Source: Haliclona indistincta
Lineage: Eukaryota; Porifera; Demospongiae; Haplosclerida; Chalinidae
Direction: 5' to 3'
NCBI GenBank assembly: GCA_964017065.1
Contig: OZ024783.1
Location: forward strand, 18,017,752 to 18,081,751
Length of the DNA stretch: 64,000 bases
Positions 1 to 10,808 of the stretch are shown in pieces (position 1 is the first letter of the stretch; each line of letters opens with the position of its first letter). Below the pieces are notes generated by a model, which worked only from the letters and a program-made list of their open reading frames with translations, made no database searches and had not been told where the DNA came from. Made by a program: the position numbers and the translations under genes.

Positions 1-365
1 TGGAATAGTAATTGTCATTATCATGTTGATTGCAATCAACATGATAATTCCCTATAGTCTTTACCAGGGAAGTATTGATAAGCCAAGTCTTTACCAGAAG
101 ATCACTTGATATTCATTTGATTTAAAAAGGGTACACACACAGACTAGGTTTAAAATGATTTTGCAGTTTAGTATATTTAGATATAATCAAGTCAGGTCGT
201 GATGGATTGTTGGATGCTGAAGAACTTGCTATAGTCCAGGAGCTGTGAGAGGTGAGGAGCGGCTCTGTGAGTCTTGATGTTGCTGAGGATGCGAAACAAC
301 AGAGAACACTGCCGACTAAAATCTTGCAATTGGAAACACCATAGTGAAGTTCAGGTCACCCAGCC
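1..365. repeat. Dispersed repeat R1, copy 1
   Basis: The same sequence recurs in the same orientation at about 5325-5690 and 17823-18200. Shared landmarks include tcaggtcgtgatggattgtt and ggaaacaccatagtgaagtt. It begins with a short inverted repeat (cattatcatgttgatt / aatcaacatgataat). The two other copies continue much further, so this one is truncated on its right. I see no coding capacity; the short reading frame over 274-528 is repeat sequence. Confidence 0.8.
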
Positions 366-375
366 ATGGACGTAT

Positions 376-497
376 TCGCATCTTATTTTCGAAAACGGAT
401 ACGCAAAATGGATTCGCTGTCTAACTGAAACGGATTCACAAAACGGATTCGCAAAATGGATTCGCTGTCAAAACGGATTCACAAAACGGATTCGTGT
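376..497. repeat. GGATTCGC short-repeat cluster, left of gene pair 1
   Basis: Imperfect short units built on ggattcgcaaaatgg, ggattcgctgtc and aaaacggattcaca are repeated head to tail. Similar clusters in the same orientation lie at 4752-4826 and 17415-17490, so gene pair 1 is bracketed by direct copies. They could be binding-site arrays or transposon end repeats; the sequence does not decide. Confidence 0.6.
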
Positions 498-499
498 GA

Positions 500-985
500 T
501 TGGTCACGTGCGTATTACGTGCACTTAGCTGACAACTGTTCGTGATCGTGAACTCGTCAAATTCATATCGTCGTTTCGCTAAAAATTAGTTCAAAAGGCA
601 CATGCCAGGAGAATTTTACGACTGTTCGTGGGTGTTTTGATATCGGCACTGCTCACGTAAAAGTGCTAGGCGAGTGGAAGAAAGAAGAAAACGAAGATAA
701 CGAAACTCGATTTCAGTTCACCGTTTTCAGGTTCGTCACCTTAGTAACAATTTAGAGTGATCTCCTTGCTACTGTAAGATAGGGCAACGCTAGAGAGCAG
801 ATCTAAGTGTCTTCATCACCAGGCGAAATATCAGCGTTTGACTGAACGCTAATACTGTATTATTTATGCTAATACATTGCATGTAGCCGCCATTTTGTTT
901 TCTTGGTCATCCATACTTAGGGAGGCACGGCCAGTAGTGCTGAGAACACAGGGAGGCACTACCGTACCTCCCTAATACAATAAAC
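500..985 (+). mobile_element. Truncated copy of the dispersed element ending in a gggaggcac hairpin
   Basis: This stretch matches 32690-33150 and, inverted, 39945-40440. Shared marks are ctgacaactgttcgtgatcg, the phrase ccaggcgaaatatcagcg, gtagccgccat and a terminal imperfect hairpin of gggaggcac and gtgcctccc type. The fuller copies begin with a foldback hairpin that is missing here. It supplies the DNA immediately upstream of the gene A promoter region. Confidence 0.65.
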
Positions 986-989
986 TGCC

Positions 990-1244
990 AGCCTTTAAAA
1001 GACAAAGAGGTCCATCATACTAAAAGTACATCTTTTAGGAATATAATTATGCATGTACATGTATCTATGACACCATGTGGACAAGTTTGCATGGTATCCT
1101 ATCAAATTATACGCCTTGCACTGTACTAGCTATTCGTCATGCGAGAACGACGCATGCGTGAGATCAGATGAGAGGTAGGCGGGGCATTGTCGCAGGGCAG
1201 TTATATTAGGTACATTTGTAATGACATGCTCGGAAAGAGAAAGG
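990..1244 (+). promoter_or_regulatory. Presumed promoter and 5' leader of gene A copy 1
   Basis: About 230 bases upstream of A1 match the region upstream of A2 (13130-13409), and an inverted orphan copy lies at about 28155-28375. All three contain caccatgtggacaagttt and a GCATGC-centred palindrome, acgcatgcgt at 1150-1159, next to gagatcagat. A TATA-like ttatatta lies near 1201. The conservation between duplicates may simply reflect the duplication, so promoter function is inferred from position. Confidence 0.45.
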
Positions 1245-2171
1245 ATGGCAAACGAGCAGCTGACTAACTTGAACGGCACTAACACCGGATTGGATATTGT
1301 GTCAAAGACAAAGTTATATCTGAGCAGTGATCCACAGTCGGCAGAGCGGTACTTGCAAAAGATTAAAGACAGCATTCCATTGCTGTTGACAAAACTTAAA
1401 GAGTACGAAAAAGAACGAGAAAGTGAAAGAAACGCGCTCATCGAAGAAGAAAAGCATCTAATGCGCCAAAAGGGAGAGAAAGAAAGGGAACTATCTGATC
1501 TGAGAGGTAAAATCCGATCGTACGAAGCAGAGCGAGCAAGATACAACGCTTTACTTGAGGACGCAAGATCAGACCTTAGTCGAGCAAACGACCAAAAAAG
1601 ATCCGCCGTGGAAGATATTGACGCGGCCATTGGCGGGACTGTTGGCGGTGGAATTGGCGCGGCTCTTCTTGGCATACTGTTCCCTCCGAGTCTAATTTTG
1701 ACGGTACCTGCAGTAGCAACTGCCGGTACCATTTCGATCAAGTCTGCAGACGAAGAAATAGGTCACTGCAACGCCAAAATCAGTAGTGCCGAGAACAACA
1801 TTGCAAACGAGAACCGAAGAATATCAGAAACAAATCGAAGGATTTCCAGCATCGAAGGAGATGTGTATGCTTTAAAAATAAAGGCGAATACTCTCCACGC
1901 TGAAATCGGAGAGAAGCGAGAGGCAATTGTTTTCTTTCAAAAAGCCGCAACATTCATGGGCAAACTGATTGTAGCGGTCAATGGAGGCAAGAACGATACA
2001 GATTTGTTGCATACAATACTATCTGAAGCTAACAAAGAAGAGGAGTACGAGATACTGAGAGATGACGGCTGCAGGGTGATTGTTAATTCATTTGCAGACG
2101 CTTGGAAGGAAGTGGAATGCAAAGTAACGGATGGTGAAAAGTTTGGATACTTGAGCATCAAGTCAGCTTGA
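1245..2171 (+). CDS. Gene A copy 1: long-helix protein with central hydrophobic hairpin
   Basis: This intronless ORF encodes 308 residues. I start it at MANEQLTNL because the next ATG upstream (1221) is absent in copy 2, while this one is conserved. Residues about 30-128 are charged heptad-like helix rich in Glu, Lys and Arg. Residues about 129-164 are a Gly/Ala/Leu hydrophobic segment with a PP turn (IGGTVGGGIGAALLGILF, then PAVATAGT). A second long polar helix follows (about 165-235), then a mixed tail ending LSIKSA. There is no N-terminal signal peptide. Long helices around one membrane-compatible hairpin resemble, at the level of layout only, ClyA/Xax-type alpha-helical pore formers; no sequence family is recognised. 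It converges on gene B (3225-4559, minus) across a 1.05-kb spacer. Copy 2 (13410-14333) is about 95 % identical by eye. Confidence 0.8.
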   Translation: MANEQLTNLNGTNTGLDIVSKTKLYLSSDPQSAERYLQKIKDSIPLLLTKLKEYEKERESERNALIEEEKHLMRQKGEKERELSDLRGKIRSYEAERARYNALLEDARSDLSRANDQKRSAVEDIDAAIGGTVGGGIGAALLGILFPPSLILTVPAVATAGTISIKSADEEIGHCNAKISSAENNIANENRRISETNRRISSIEGDVYALKIKANTLHAEIGEKREAIVFFQKAATFMGKLIVAVNGGKNDTDLLHTILSEANKEEEYEILRDDGCRVIVNSFADAWKEVECKVTDGEKFGYLSIKSA

Positions 2172-2253
2172 CTGACAAGTAACTAATAGTATTGCAGTAG
2201 ATGTGTGAACAGATTTGGAAAAATTAAAAATTATAATCTGTACCATTTTATGT

Positions 2254-3060
2254 AGCGATGTGCACTAAAAAGTTTAAACTGTCCGAATCAATTACTAGTT
2301 GTTCTAGGTGGCTTCTGCTAACCTTTAGCAGCACATAAATATAAATTTCGTTAGAATCGGTGCTAAAATGGCTGAGTTACAACGGGTTTTGAGGCGGTTA
2401 CGTCCTGATTACAGCGGCGCTGTTGCGCTCTTCGTAGCATAGGTGTCAAACAGTAATCTTGAGTATGACACGACGCCGGCCTGGGCTATACGCTGACCTG
2501 TTCGGCATACTTATAGAAGCAAACTGATTACAGCGGTAACGGATAACGGATGGTAACGACGGTAACGGATGGTAACGGATGGTAACTGATGGTAACTTTT
2601 CACACAACAATGGCTATAACGGACGCTCGACCAGTTATTTGCCTGATAGTGAGTATGGCGAACAGGCCAGTTAGCATGATACTCTAGCTGTGCGCGACTT
2701 TGGAGAACGTTTGCACTTACCTAAACTGTTACTAATATCTTCGTATGTGCTGGTCAGAGGCATTCTCCAAGTTTAACTAACATTGCAAACTGTTTGACTA
2801 CGAAAATAATTTTTGATTGCCAATTTGCTGGGGTTTTTTTATCTAGCTCTGATTGATCATAGCAAAACAGCAGTGTTTCCAATAATTATCAGCTTAAATT
2901 CATAATTAGTTGGAATCAGCGTATCTGAAAACCTTGGGTGGTTTTTAGCCACTGAAACGGCACTCAGACGTCGCTCAAGACAATTTCCACTTTTTAATTG
3001 AAAAAGGTGGAGACAATCCGGCCGCATGACCATGCCCACGCACATCGCTATCCTAAGACG
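2254..3060. repeat. Spacer repeat S, copy 1, between the A and B 3' ends
   Basis: The spacer recurs at about 14420-15210 and, in reverse and split by insertions, at 37390-39230, where no A or B gene is present. Shared marks are tgcactaaaaagtttaaac, ggctgagttacaacgg and caatttgctggggttttt. It therefore is a dispersed repeat, not a spacer private to the gene pair. A small ggtaacgga tandem array lies at about 2535-2600. No coding capacity. Confidence 0.7.
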
Positions 3061-3224
3061 TTAATTTAGTACGCGCAGCGAATTAGCTAGTCACGTGACA
3101 ATAATCATGATTTCAATTATTCAGGTGTTGACAAACTAAGCAACGGCTATTGACAATACAACAAGAAAACACACTCACTACGGACCCTATAGGTATCTAC
3201 TACATATCTATAATCGTTACAAAA

Positions 3225-4559
3225 CTATTTTCCAGGTGTACTTTGAGCTTGCAGTTTAGCAACTTCTTCAGCGGAATCAAACTCTTTCTCCTTGATTTTC
3301 TTTTGCTCGTCTGCTAGCTCAAGGCGAAATTGACTGGCAAGGTCACGAACATTTTTCCTAGCTTGCTCGTTAGTGGGATTTTCAGTGAGGTAGCTGTAGA
3401 GATCCTTCTGTGTCTCTTTGATCTCGTCCATGTACGTACCACACACATCATCAAGGGCAACCCACTGCCCATAGTATCCAACTGCTTCTTGTAGGAAGTA
3501 TGGATCTTTCCAAAACTCAAGACGATCACTCTTGGGCATCTCAAGGGCAGTGGCAATCAATTCTTGCATTCTTTCCTGAGCAAGCTGTTCGCAGTGTACT
3601 TGAACTTGTTTCTAGAACAAAGCCGCTTTCATCATGACAGCAGACAGCTTTTGGAGTCCTCTCATTGCACTGTGCAGTGCTCCTATGGCAGCATTAGTAA
3701 GCTCTGTATCACCCTTGCATTGAGCGAGTCTGGTAGTAAACTCAGCAATATCTTGCAAAGCTTTACTCCTCTCTTGGCGTTGCTTGCTCATTTGTTCAAG
3801 GTTCTGGATTTGAAGTTTGCGCATTTTCTCAGCTTCTATTTTATCTCCTTCGTCATCAAATAATTTACTACCAGTAAATTGATTGGCTAATTTCTTCAAC
3901 GAGTTTAGTATTGAATGGGAATTTCTCTCACATTCGATCTCTTGTTTTACAGCATCATCATGCTTCTTCTCAGCTTTCTTAAATTCTTCTTCGGCAAATG
4001 CCTTCTCTTCTCTCGCCTTTGCTTTCTGAGCCTCAAGCTTCTTTTCTTCTTCGGCGATTTCCTTCTTTTTCACTTCTTCTTTGCCTTTGGCTTGCATCGT
4101 CGATCCGAGGGCTTTCTCAACACGTTCGGATTCGGCATTGAAGTCGCTGTGCAATTCATCAGCAGCAGTAGCCATATCTTTGGCAACTTCAGCGACGGCC
4201 TTCAGAGTTACAAGTGCCATCTTCTCAAATCCACCAGTAAGAAATCCATACGTACTTTTAAGCCGAGCAAGTACGCTGGTAGAGGCGGTCTTGAAACGCG
4301 AAACCGTCACGGCAGACTTGTCGCATAGCTTCGTTACATTCACTCCGATTTCACGAATCTCAATCTGCAGATCAGTGTGACCAGCTACTCCATTGTAGGC
4401 TACGCGAACAAACTTCCCGACTCGACCTAAATCTGTGACCAGCGTTGGAAGATCGACCGATCCGAGCAATATGGCCTTTTGTTTTAACACAAGTTGAGAA
4501 TCGCTTGGAGGGACCTCTGTGATAGAAAACTGTTCTCCATTGATCTTGACTACTGCCAT
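3225..4559 (-). pseudogene. Gene B copy 1, interrupted by one nonsense codon
   Basis: Starting at MAVVKING, the frame runs 315 codons and meets TAG at 3612-3614 just after KAALF. The same frame then continues without any other break to a stop at 3225. Total length (1335 bases) equals intact copy B2 exactly. B2 has TGG (Trp) at this position, so a single base separates them. Without readthrough the product loses its last 129 residues, including the segment with LEFWKDPYFLQEAVGYYGQW. The remaining part keeps the folded-looking N-terminus (about 1-130) and the Lys/Glu coiled coil (about 140-225). The near-perfect preservation elsewhere suggests a recent lesion, a polymorphism or an assembly error. 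Confidence 0.8.
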
Positions 4560-4616
4560 GCTTGTTATCTTGGTTGAAACTGAGAGACTATACGTATTCC
4601 TGGACTGTACATCGGT

Positions 4617-4625
4617 TTATATAAC
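4617..4625 (-). promoter_or_regulatory. TATA box of gene B copy 1
   Basis: On the minus strand the sequence reads GTTATATAA about 60 bases upstream of the B1 start codon. The same element is found at the same distance in B2 (17226-17233). Position and conservation fit a core promoter with a short 5' leader. Confidence 0.55.
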
Positions 4626-4751
4626 ACGGCTGGCTAGGGGGCCCTCGCAACCCGAACCTGACCAATCAAATCATTGCATTGCACGGCGGCGTGCGCATGT
4701 CAAATTCAGTCGATGTACCTATGGCGGCCGAGGGAGTTGCAACTGTTGCAT

Positions 4752-5010
4752 TATGTATTCGCTATTTTTGAAAATGGATTCGCTGTCAAAACGAATTCAC
4801 AAAACGGATTCGCAAATTGGATTCTAAGCCTCCAAATTTGTCTGCACTCGCAAAGTAGTCTAGCGCTGATCAATGACTGCACTCGTGTTATATATTAACA
4901 GTGCTTGTTGATTTGAGGACTTCACTATAAAATTACTATCCATCACTAGTGCAGTCATTGATCAGCGCTGAACTAGTTTGCGAGTGCAGACAAAGAGGCT
5001 TGGAATCAGA
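4752..5010. repeat. GGATTCGC cluster and foldback right of gene pair 1
   Basis: Positions 4752-4826 repeat the ggattcgc units seen at 376-497. Directly after, 4829-4883 and 4948-5007 form an inverted repeat (tttgtctgcactcgcaaa with its complement; agcgctgatcaatgactgca with its complement) around a 64-base AT-rich loop. In copy 2 (17415-17630) only the inner part of this foldback remains. Confidence 0.65.
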
Positions 5011-6389
5011 TTTAACTTCTGGAATGCTCGGTTTAGTCAAGCACTGGATTACTCCTTGGAAGCCACGCCCACTATTTTGGTTGTTTGCCCAGCAACACTC
5101 AATAGTGTGCTCATTGTTTCCAACTGACAATAGCTATACAAACTTGGTTGAATGGTTAGTACATTCAACCACAACTCAAACACTGCAAAAGACTTCCCAG
5201 AATCTCGACCAGTAGACAAAATGCAGCACCTTCTACACGTCTTCATCACTCTTAGCAGCTGACCCTCTCTAAGCCCACTACCAGTATCCTTATTCCGCCG
5301 AACTGATATGCAGACGGCTGCAACTGTTGGAATATATAGTCATTATCATGTTTATATTATTGAGTCACTATAATTCCCAAATCTTTACCAGAAGATCACT
5401 TGATATTCATTTAATTTAAAAAGGGTACACAAACAAGGATTAAAATGCATTTTGCAGTTTAGATATAATCAAGTCAAGTCGTGATGGATTGTTGGGTGCT
5501 GAAGAACTTGTTATAGTCCAGTCGCAACAGGAGCTGTGAGAGATGAGGAGCAGCTCTGTGAGTCTTGATGCTGCTGAGGATGCGAAACAACAGAGAACAC
5601 TGCCGACTGAAATCCTGTAATTGGAAACGCCATAGTGAAGTTCAGGTCACCCAACAACTATGCAGTCTGGTGATAGTACAGACAAATTAGAGTTTGACCT
5701 CTGAATAATTGCAACACAAACATTTTCAACTTTTTCTACACAGAAAAATGTCCTCTATAACATACTAAAAGTCCTAAGGAATCCCTTGAGGGAAGTGTCA
5801 AAAATTGTCTGTTTTTAAACCAACATAATCAATTATTCATGAGTTGAGGTATTTTGACATAGTCTGTAATAATTCCGTTTTATTGATAATGATGACGTTT
5901 TCGATGATGATGCCTCCTAGAACTTTTTAAACAGTAAAAATATCAAGTTTTCTGATAATTATTAAAAATACATGTATATTTGTGACAAAGTCCTTTGTCA
6001 ATGTGTAGCTTGTGGTTGGACCATCTCATGTACAAAGTAGGTGTTAACTGTCTTAATTAGTAGAGGCTCTGACGAAGACATTTAATTCAGGAGAGGATAA
6101 CTCAACTGTTTTAGGGTAATTTGACCCCAAGGAATAAGATGTAACATTATGGCAAATTGTCTGTCCGCTGCAAAATACTCAAAAATGACCACGCCCTTTT
6201 TATCGGCAGTGTCACTAACAATAAGTATCCGATCTTCTTAACCATTTTTAGTAAACTACTTTCTAGCAACTGTTCTAAGATAATATGACCCTAAGGAATG
6301 TATTGGGATGTGTGCCAAAATAATATTTGAAGATTCTGATGTTTTGAAAACGGTACTGTAGGCAGTATTTAGTATTTTTTTTAAAATGA
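5011..6389. repeat. R1 copy 2 and extended non-coding repeat
   Basis: From about 5325 the sequence repeats R1 and then continues through AT-rich DNA matching 17823-18770, with small indels between the copies. Positions 5011-5324 match 17600-17822 in part. No reading frame here looks coding. It belongs to the large tandem duplication. Confidence 0.65.
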
Positions 6390-7735
6390 TGTTCACAAAA
6401 ATTAGTGTAGGGTTTTTGCAGGATTCACCTCCTGCAGTATTTGCAACACTTGATTCCAGCAGCAAAATATCAATTCTTGTGGCCACATTTACCACATGTA
6501 CAAGGATCAGGAAGGTCTTCAGGCTTGGAGGTAACGATACCAGGAACTATTAAATTTTATTTGTGAAACCATACAACTCAGCATTCATTTCTAAACCATC
6601 TTTAAGTGGGGCTTGTATCCATAGCTGTTGTTGATAATATGCCCTTTCAATATGCTTTCTTGCATTGGCTGACGTGCAGGGAATTTTCACAAAGTCAATT
6701 TTGAGGGAATTGCTATTAAAAGGAGCAAGACGCAAGTCATCAAATGTTTCCAAATCCTTTTTTTGGCTTGAGACACCTTACTACAGCACAGGGGACAAGC
6801 TTATAAGGTGTCTCCCTGCACTCCGTGCTCTGACTGGATGTGATACAACTAGCAAGATGTCTACGAAGCATGCAGCAATGAAAGCTATCCACAACAATAG
6901 TTCATTACCTAAGAGTATGCAACCATCAATATACCCCCTAGGACAGTGTTGGGCATTTTCTACATCACAAGTTAACACAACCCAGCCAACCTCAGTGATG
7001 ATAGCATTACCACAGACTATGTAAGGTGGTGGGTTACCAGAATTAATGATATTCATGATTTTAGCATGTAGCTTTATTTTCTAGCCATGGGTATTTGTAC
7101 AGACAGACTAGCAGAGTGCAGTTTGCTTGCCTATCGATAGTCTTCGACAATACCAAGTTTCAGCCGCACAGCGTTAGCCATAACGGAAAGACAAGCCCGC
7201 CCAGTGGCGACCAAGAACGATCGGTTAGGGAGATTTTTCTTAAGTTGTGTTAACAACTTAGAGTTTACAGAGAGCATGATAGAGACGGCATAAAATTATC
7301 TAGTAAAGTGTCTCATGCCAACAAAAGACTTGGAAACATTTGATGACTTGCGTCTTGCTGCTTTTAATAGCAATTCCCTCAAAATGGACTTTGAGAAAAT
7401 TCCCTGCACATCAGCCAATGCCAGAAAGCACATTGAAAGGGCATAATTATTATCAATAACAGCTATGGCCCCACTTAAGGATGGTTTAGAAATGAATGCT
7501 GAGTTGTATGGTTTCACAAAGAAAATTAATTTTAATAGTTCCTGGTATTGTTACCTCCAAGCCTGAAGATCTTGATCCTTGTACATATGGTAAATGTGGC
7601 CACAAGAATGGATATGTCGCTGCAGGAATCAAGTGTTGCAAATACTGCAGGAGGTGAATCTTGCAAAAACCCTATCACTAAAATTAAAAACTTAATTTTG
7701 TGAAAATCAAATTTGTAATACTAAATACTGCCTAA
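6390..7735 (+). mobile_element. Decayed GCDTTS-motif element, copy 1, with inverted C-terminal arms
   Basis: On the plus strand, pieces of one protein appear in order. They are LPALRALTGCDTTSKMS (about 6810-6870), then LETFDDLRLAAFNSNSLKMD and the ANARKHIERA region (about 7330-7445), then a Cys-rich tail with GKCGHKNGY and the ANTAGGESCKN segment (about 7590-7680). Stops and frameshifts break it. The C-terminal part is also present inverted at 6390-6780, making 300-400-base arms. Proteins with this hydrophobic GCDT-S motif, an RA-YQ segment and a Cys-rich tail are scattered in aquatic invertebrate genomes and look mobile-element linked; that is recollection, not a search. Copy 2 is at 18771-20423. 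Confidence 0.55.
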
Positions 7736-7745
7736 GCTTATAATT

Positions 7746-8033
7746 ACAAGTAATAAAAACATTTTAACCAAAATGGAAGAGATTTAGGGTTGGTACATTT
7801 ATCGAAAAAGTATGGAAAGAAGATTTGAAATGAAAAGAATTGTAACAATAGCAGTGTAATGCTACCTCCCTATTAAATTAACCACAACTATCGAAAGCAG
7901 TTAATTTACGGAGGTAGCATTACACTGCTATTGTTACAATTCTTTTCATTTCAAATCTTGTTTCCATACTTTTTTGATAAATGTACCAACCCTAAATCTC
8001 TTCCATTTTGGTTAAAATGTTTTTATTACTTGT
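7746..8033. mobile_element. Foldback (long inverted repeat) element
   Basis: Arms 7746-7869 and 7910-8033 are almost perfect reverse complements of about 124 bases around a 40-base loop. Landmarks are acaagtaataaaaacatttt at the outer edge and gtagcattacactgctattg at the inner edge. The duplicated locus near 21100 lacks this DNA, so it entered after, or was lost from, one copy. No coding capacity. Confidence 0.85.
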
Positions 8034-9097
8034 TTCTTTTCTTTTTTTATTAATGACTTAGTTGGCACTTATGCTAATACAGTGTATACAGAGAACTAAG
8101 TGCCGGGCAGCTCCGCAATGCACTCACTGGCAATCGACTCTCAGTCTGCAGTCTGCACTGCATGCAACACGTACCATGCAACATTAGCTAAGCTTAAGCT
8201 AGCATTCTTAAAAGCCTGAACAGACAAATCCGGTGTAACAGTGACGATTTGCTCGTTGTCTGCTGTGAACACTGCTAGTGGCAGCAGCACTCGCGTTCCA
8301 AGCCATGATGCAATTTGTACTAAGGTGCGCTTGTATTAGAATAATTACATACACGGGCGTGCGCGAGTAGGCGTAACCTAGTAACGGAGTTCAAAAGAAT
8401 GATGGAATGGAGTCTGATTATGGACCAAAAATCGCCGTTTTCTTGAAAATACTCGCTTCTGCTAGTGTTTTAGGCTTAAATAGATATCAGGTGCACTGCT
8501 TCCAACGACTAGTGTAGTTTCTGTGTAGGTTTTGTCTTGAATAGCTCACTAGCCACGGCGCTAGGCTCTCTGAAGAAGAAGAATAAGAAGAAGAAGAAAG
8601 AAGATGAACAAACGGGTGACCACGTGAACTATGGTTTACCACCTTAGACCTGGTCTCTTTTGCTTCTGAAGGTCTCTTTGTAATCGCACAAATCGTGCAA
8701 AGAGCTTCAGAACGTTAGATTAGCTTGAAACGCCCGTACGGCGAAGATATGGCAGTGCCGTAGTCGTGCCTCCAGGCGAGACGCCATCTTTTCATGCCCA
8801 TAGCACCTGGCCTTATAGTCTTTCTTAGTAGACTCATTGTAAGCGCTTACCTCTTAGGATAGCCCCTAGGTAGTTAAAATACCCCTGATATCGTCAACAG
8901 CCAAGATATGCGTGAATTATTGCGTTTAGCCTAAGTGTAGCCGCCATCTTGTTTTCCGCCCAACCCTAAATATGCAACGACTACCGCGTGGCATTATTTA
9001 AGTGACTTCTCAAGTTAATAAAATAATTATTGTGTCTTTGTTGGTAATACCCTGTACTTGTACTGTTTTCAAACCATCAGAATCTTAATTAATTTTA
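8034..9097. other. Inserted non-coding DNA of unknown type
   Basis: With the foldback before it, this stretch fills an interval absent from the second copy, where sequence matching 7735 joins directly to sequence matching 8996. Its end (about 8930-8985) carries gtagccgccatcttgttttc, like the gggaggcac element, so part may be a diverged relative. A gaagaagaagaag run lies at 8571-8604. No convincing ORF. Confidence 0.4.
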
Positions 9098-9101
9098 TTA
9101 A

Positions 9102-10121
9102 GGGTGCACACAACTAATTAATATTCACGGCGCTGCGCGTTGCTATGGTCAGTGTTTCTGGAAAACTAAAGCAGCAGACAGAGAGATATTAGCAGTATAG
9201 CAAGTGCGTCTTGATAGCTACTCGTATCACGAAATTTTAACGGGCTAGCTTGTTTGCAAGAAAACGGAGAGAAGCGGTCCATGATCAACGTGTTTATGCA
9301 TGAAACTCGGCAGCGAAGACTTCTGTCAACTCAAGATTCCAGAAATGCAAGTTTCAGCAAGGCTAAAATCTAGTAACAGAACGATTTTTGTAAATAAATT
9401 CCACACTGCTGAGAAAAACGGGAACTTCCATGCTGCTCGACCGATAAAGGTGCTTTATAGGCGCGCTAGCGAAAAAATCGTTCTGTTACTAGATTGTAGC
9501 CTTGCTGAAACTTGCATTTCTGGAATCTTGAGCTGACAGAAGTCTTGGTCGCCGAGATAAACACGACCACGTCTCTCCGTTTTCTTGCGAGCAAGCTAGC
9601 CCATTAAGTTTCAGTATACGAGTAGCAGAGCACAAAATAACGTCCGGCCACCGGCCAATTTCCTCGCAATCAAGCAAATGGGCCGAGCAAATACACGCTC
9701 GATCGGTCATTCTGTCCGGGCATTCTTTCATGATCTAAAGGCTATTGCTATACTTAGCACTTACCTGGGGCTACTTTCCAAGCCTGCAAAAGGCGCTTCT
9801 CTGATTGTAGGCCATGTAGGCCCAACACAAAAACGCACGCATGTGCTTACTACTGCAGACATTCTATTTAACGCCCCAAACGCCACACCTATTATTGCGA
9901 CCACGCCCCTATGACCGACTAAAATTGAATGATGGCCGGACAAAATGTACATTGACTGGAAAAATGACCACCCATGCTCAAAAATTATTTTTGGCTCTGG
10001 AGTAGCTATCAAGACGCACTTGCTATACTGCTAATATCGCTCTGTCTGCTGCTTTAGTTTTCCAGAAACACTGACCTAAGCAACGCGCAGCGCCGTGAAT
10101 ATTAATTAGTTGCGTGCACCC
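9102..10121. mobile_element. TTAA-target foldback transposon, 1020 bp
   Basis: The ends are inverted (GGGTGCAC at 9102, GTGCACCC ending 10121) and flanked by TTAA (9098-9101 and 10122-10125). The paralogous site at 21210-21213 is empty, with one TTAA followed by the same actctttaaaaatag. The left arm 9102-9390 is complementary to two separated blocks, 9990-10121 and about 9478-9625, so about 365 bases (9626-9990) interrupt the right arm. A TTAA duplication is typical of piggyBac and Kolobok groups; no transposase is encoded. Confidence 0.85.
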
Positions 10122-10426
10122 TTAAACTCTTTAAAAATAGAGAAGTTAAAGCGGAAAATATGTAGCCATTTTTGTTTTTTGGAAGTGAATATTTGTTTGG
10201 CACACATCCCAATACATTCCTTAGGGTCATATTACCTTAGAACAGTTGCTAGAAAGTAGGTTACTAAAAATGGTTAAGAAGATAGGGTATGTATAACCGA
10301 GCACAGAAGTATACTCAGACAGTTACATTCCCATAGAAACACAATATCTACGAATTTTGCCATGCCATAAAACGGGATAGGATAAAACTACACTGTTACT
10401 ATGACGCTGCCATCTATGAAGGAATA

Positions 10427-10546
10427 AAAGAGTGTGTGGGGTACACTGTTGTTCTCCTTCTTGTTACTACGGAAGAAAAGAGTGTGGGTATACTGTTTTT
10501 CTCCATCTTAACGAAGAAAAGAGTGTGGGGTACACTGTTTTTCTCC
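10427..10546. repeat. Short tandem repeat of gagtgtgggg units
   Basis: Three imperfect units containing aaagagtgtgggg, tacactgtt and ttctcc follow each other with spacings of roughly 35-45 bases. They lie just beyond the end of the large duplication (about 10370). No coding role seen. Confidence 0.55.
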
Positions 10547-10685
10547 GGGTGTAGGTAAAACAAGAAACGAAACAGGAAACCCCGCCCGCCCATAATTACT
10601 ACAAAACCCTAAACCCAATAGATCCCAATAGATAGTGATAGATCTGTAAGAGACCTTGTGGTCATTGAGACAGAATTGCCCATAG

Positions 10686-10808
10686 GGACGGAGGGAGGGA
10701 GAGAGAGGGAGGGAGAGGGAGGATGGATGGAGAGAGAGGGATGGATGGAGGGAGGGAGGGAGAGAGGGAGGGAGAGAGAGGGAGGGAGAGAGAGATAGAT
10801 AGAGAGAG
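10686..10808. repeat. GA-rich low-complexity tract
   Basis: Runs of ggga, gaga and gatg units continue for about 120 bases. The open frames across it are Arg/Glu/Gly or Ser/Leu/Pro low-complexity artefacts. Confidence 0.9.

Noticed and set aside
1130..1741. 203-codon minus-strand frame opposite gene A (and at 13511-14014)
   Set aside because: Shadow of gene A; Ser/Leu-rich translation of its charged helix, and the frame is of different length in the two copies.
3915..4380. Plus-strand open frames opposite gene B (also at 16526-16991)
   Set aside because: Antisense shadows of a Lys/Glu-rich coiled coil; both appear only because the sense frame has no TTA/CTA/TCA codons there.
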